From contig SCMQ01000040.1 in the NCBI GenBank assembly GCA_005503335.1, forward strand, positions 1 through 43,490: a DNA stretch of 43,490 bases. Reading direction: 5' to 3'. The notes under the pieces are model-generated. The model searched no databases. It was not told the origin of the DNA and worked only from the letters and a program-made list of their open reading frames with translations. Position 1 is the stretch's first letter; each line of letters starts with the position of its first letter. Positions 42,114 to 43,490 of this stretch are shown piece by piece. The DNA comes from Comamonadaceae bacterium 2FH. Its GTDB lineage: Bacteria > Pseudomonadota > Gammaproteobacteria > Burkholderiales > Burkholderiaceae_C. Position numbers and translations under genes: made by a program.

Positions 42114-42587
42114 ATGACCCTGCCCGCCCCCGCGCTCGAACATGTGGCCGACCTCACGGTGCTCGTCGCCGCCCCGGTCGAGGCCGGCCAGGTCAGGGGC
42201 GCCAACAGCCGCGGCCTGCGGCGCATCATCCCGATCACGGGCGGCAGCGTGACGGGCCGCCTGCGCGGCCGCGTGCTGCCCGGCGGGGCCGACTTCCAGA
42301 TCGTGGTGTCCGACACCCTGGCCGAGCTCGACGCGCGCTACCTGCTCGAGCTCGAGGGCGGCGCGCGCGTCTACGTGCGCAACCGCGCCCTGCGCCGCGG
42401 CTCGGCCGGGGACATCGCGCGCCTGGTGCGCGGCGAGCCGGTCGACCCGGCGGCCGTCTACTTCCGCTGCGTGCCCAGCTTCGAGGTCTCCCATCCCTCC
42501 CTGGCCTGGCTGACCGAAAGCCTGTTCGTAGGCACCGGGGTGCGCCATCCGGACCGGGTGGAGCTCAGCCTGTTCCGGCTGGGTTGA
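42114..42587 (+). CDS. DUF3237 (UPF0311) family protein
   Basis: A 157-residue cytoplasmic protein. Family landmarks are LEHVADLTVLVAAPVEAGQV, GLRRIIPITGGSVTGRLRGR, PGGADFQIV, LDARYLLELEGGARVYVRNR and the C-terminal SLAWLTESLFVGTGVRHPDR, VELSLFRLG. The function of this family is unknown. It lies 42 bp upstream of the TetR gene on the same strand, but a TetR-type operator separates them. Confidence 0.88.
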   Translation: MTLPAPALEHVADLTVLVAAPVEAGQVRGANSRGLRRIIPITGGSVTGRLRGRVLPGGADFQIVVSDTLAELDARYLLELEGGARVYVRNRALRRGSAGDIARLVRGEPVDPAAVYFRCVPSFEVSHPSLAWLTESLFVGTGVRHPDRVELSLFRLG

Positions 42588-42604
42588 GCTCGATTTGCAA
42601 TTTC

Positions 42605-42618
42605 GCACATACGTGCTA
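42605..42618. promoter_or_regulatory. Candidate TetR operator 1 (tetR promoter)
   Basis: GCAC-atac-GTGC with flanking TA reads GCACATACGTGCTA, matching 12 of 14 bases of the site at 43273-43286. It lies 10 bp before the tetR start codon, where binding would block its own expression. Confidence 0.65.
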
Positions 42619-42628
42619 ATATTGCCGC

Positions 42629-43231
42629 ATGGACGCGAAGACCCAGAAAAGCGAGCTGACGCGCGCCGCCATCGTCGGCGCCGCGCTGGACCTGGCCGCC
42701 GCCGAGGGGCTGGAGGCGATCACGCTGCAGGCCGTGGCGGACCGCGTGGGCCTTTCCAAGAGCGGCGTGTTCTCGCGCGTGGGCTCGCGCGAGGCGCTGC
42801 AGAAAGCGGTGATCGAGGAGTTCGGCCACCGCTTCCTGGCCGAGGTCTTCGTGCCCGCCATGCAGGCGCCCAAGGGCCTGCCGCGGCTGGACCAGATCGT
42901 GCGGCGCTGGATCCAGCGCATGCGCGACGTCGAGGCCCACAGCGGCTGCATCTACACGGCCGGCGCCTTCGAGTTCGACGACCGCGACGGCGAGCTGCGC
43001 GAACTGCTGCTGCAGGAGGTGCAGCGCTGGCGCGCCGCGCTGCGCCGCACCGTGGCCCAGGCCGTGGAGGCCGGCCACCTCAAGCCCGACACCGACCCCG
43101 CCCAGCTGGTGAGCGAGCTCAGCGGCATCGCCATCGGCCTGCTGCACGACGCGCGCTTTCTGCGCGAGCCGCGCGCCGGCGAGCGCGCGCTGGCCAGCTG
43201 GCAGCGCCTCGCCCAGAGCTACCAGGCCTGA
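42629..43231 (+). CDS. TetR-family regulator (TetR_C-type with small membrane partner)
   Basis: A 200-residue repressor. The HTH is AAIVGAALDLAAAEGLEAIT, then LQAVADRVGLSKSGVFSRVG and SREALQKAVI. The C-terminal domain is helical (GCIYTAGAFEFDDRDGELRE). Two matching inverted repeats flank the gene, at its own promoter and before the tiny ORF at 43302. The ligand is unknown. Confidence 0.9.
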   Translation: MDAKTQKSELTRAAIVGAALDLAAAEGLEAITLQAVADRVGLSKSGVFSRVGSREALQKAVIEEFGHRFLAEVFVPAMQAPKGLPRLDQIVRRWIQRMRDVEAHSGCIYTAGAFEFDDRDGELRELLLQEVQRWRAALRRTVAQAVEAGHLKPDTDPAQLVSELSGIAIGLLHDARFLREPRAGERALASWQRLAQSYQA

Positions 43232-43270
43232 ACCACGACCTTGGTCGCAGGCCAGTTGCTCGCCCAAATT

Positions 43271-43286
43271 TAGCACAACCGTGCTA
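43271..43286. promoter_or_regulatory. Candidate TetR operator 2 (downstream gene promoter)
   Basis: TAGCAC-aacc-GTGCTA is a perfect 6-4-6 inverted repeat 15 bp before the small ORF at 43302. Its core matches operator 1 (GCACANNCGTGCTA). This suggests the TetR protein controls both its own gene and the small membrane protein. Confidence 0.65.
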
Positions 43287-43301
43287 TTCAAGGAGAAAGC
43301 C

Positions 43302-43412
43302 ATGTGGATCATCCTCTTCATCCTGGTCCTCGCCCTGGTACGCAAGGGCTTGGCCGCCCTCGCCGCCTCGTGGCGCGCGCTGCCGCGCAACAACGAGGAC
43401 TGGATCTATTAC
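43302..43412 (+). CDS. Tiny membrane protein, 3' end missing
   Basis: MWIILFILVLALVRKGLAAL, then AASWRALPRNNEDWIYY: one TM segment and a conserved-looking LPRNNEDW tail. From memory, Burkholderiales encode ~37-residue proteins of this kind ending in a similar motif. An AAGGAGAAAGCC ribosome-binding site precedes the ATG. The reading frame continues to 43448, but the sequence after 43412 looks artefactual, so the true stop is probably immediately beyond residue 37. Confidence 0.65.
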
Positions 43413-43490
43413 GGTTATCTTATACACAACTCATCGCCCGTACATTAAAAAAAAATTAGATCTAACCACCTAATCAGAAATATACTACCA
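43413..43490. other. Probable sequencing-adapter read-through at the contig end
   Basis: GC content collapses abruptly. CTTATACACA (43419-43428) exactly matches the core of the transposase mosaic-end adapter used in tagmentation libraries, and further partial matches (ACTC, GCCC) follow at the adapter spacing. An A-run (43446-43455) and low-complexity AT sequence end the window. This is most likely not genomic. Confidence 0.7.

Overview
The window is about 43.5 kb of very GC-rich bacterial DNA. It carries three Bug/TTT-type periplasmic binding proteins, many LysR/GntR/MarR/TetR/Lrp regulators next to catabolic genes, and a cyclohexanecarboxylate ring-cleavage pathway. That mix points to a betaproteobacterium of the order Burkholderiales, most likely Comamonadaceae or a close relative. 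The genus is not determined. I saw no rRNA, tRNA or CRISPR.

Layout. (1) 0.1-3.2 kb: a small two-TM membrane protein divergent from a LysR regulator, a perfect 8-4-8 palindrome between them, then a metallophosphoesterase and a universal stress protein. (2) 3.2-7.0 kb, minus strand: an operon of three regulators, an ArgP-like LysR, a PAS-containing sensor histidine kinase (start overlapping the LysR stop as GTGA) and a TetR regulator. (3) 7.2-10.3 kb: a lipoprotein, a frameshifted outer-membrane protein, an alpha/beta hydrolase and a flavin reductase. (4) 10.3-19.8 kb: glycerol metabolism, with glpK and glpR on minus and glpD on plus, followed in the same direction by a complete TRAP transporter and a cytoplasmic GH31 glycosidase. 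A 20-bp operator-like sequence (18/20 identical) precedes both glpK and glpD. (5) 20.0-23.7 kb: an amidohydrolase divergent from a GntR regulator and two tandem Bug proteins. (6) 23.8-27.8 kb: a mobile-looking patch of lower GC with a Fic protein, a LysR remnant, a toxin-antitoxin pair and a Mod-type DNA methyltransferase that has lost its usual start and its C-terminus. (7) 27.8-29.6 kb: a PA2778/PA2779-type peptidase pair and a small conserved-looking ORF. (8) 29.7-36.6 kb: a MarR (BadR-like) regulator divergent from badH-badI-aliB-aliA-bug-badK, the complete route from cyclohexanecarboxylate to pimeloyl-CoA. (9) 36.6-43.5 kb: acetoacetyl-CoA synthetase, Lrp/AsnC divergent from ornithine cyclodeaminase, a D-amino-acid dehydrogenase behind a tandem glycine riboswitch, a DUF3237 protein, and a TetR regulator with twin operators that bracket its gene and precede a tiny membrane protein.

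The most interesting items are the glpD-TRAP-GH31 arrangement (possible glycerol-glycoside catabolism), the glycine riboswitch on a D-amino-acid dehydrogenase, the TetR/microprotein pair with duplicated operators, the Fic gene with its own palindromic promoter region, and the ring-degradation operon with a built-in solute-binding protein. The last ~78 bases look like sequencing-adapter read-through rather than genome.
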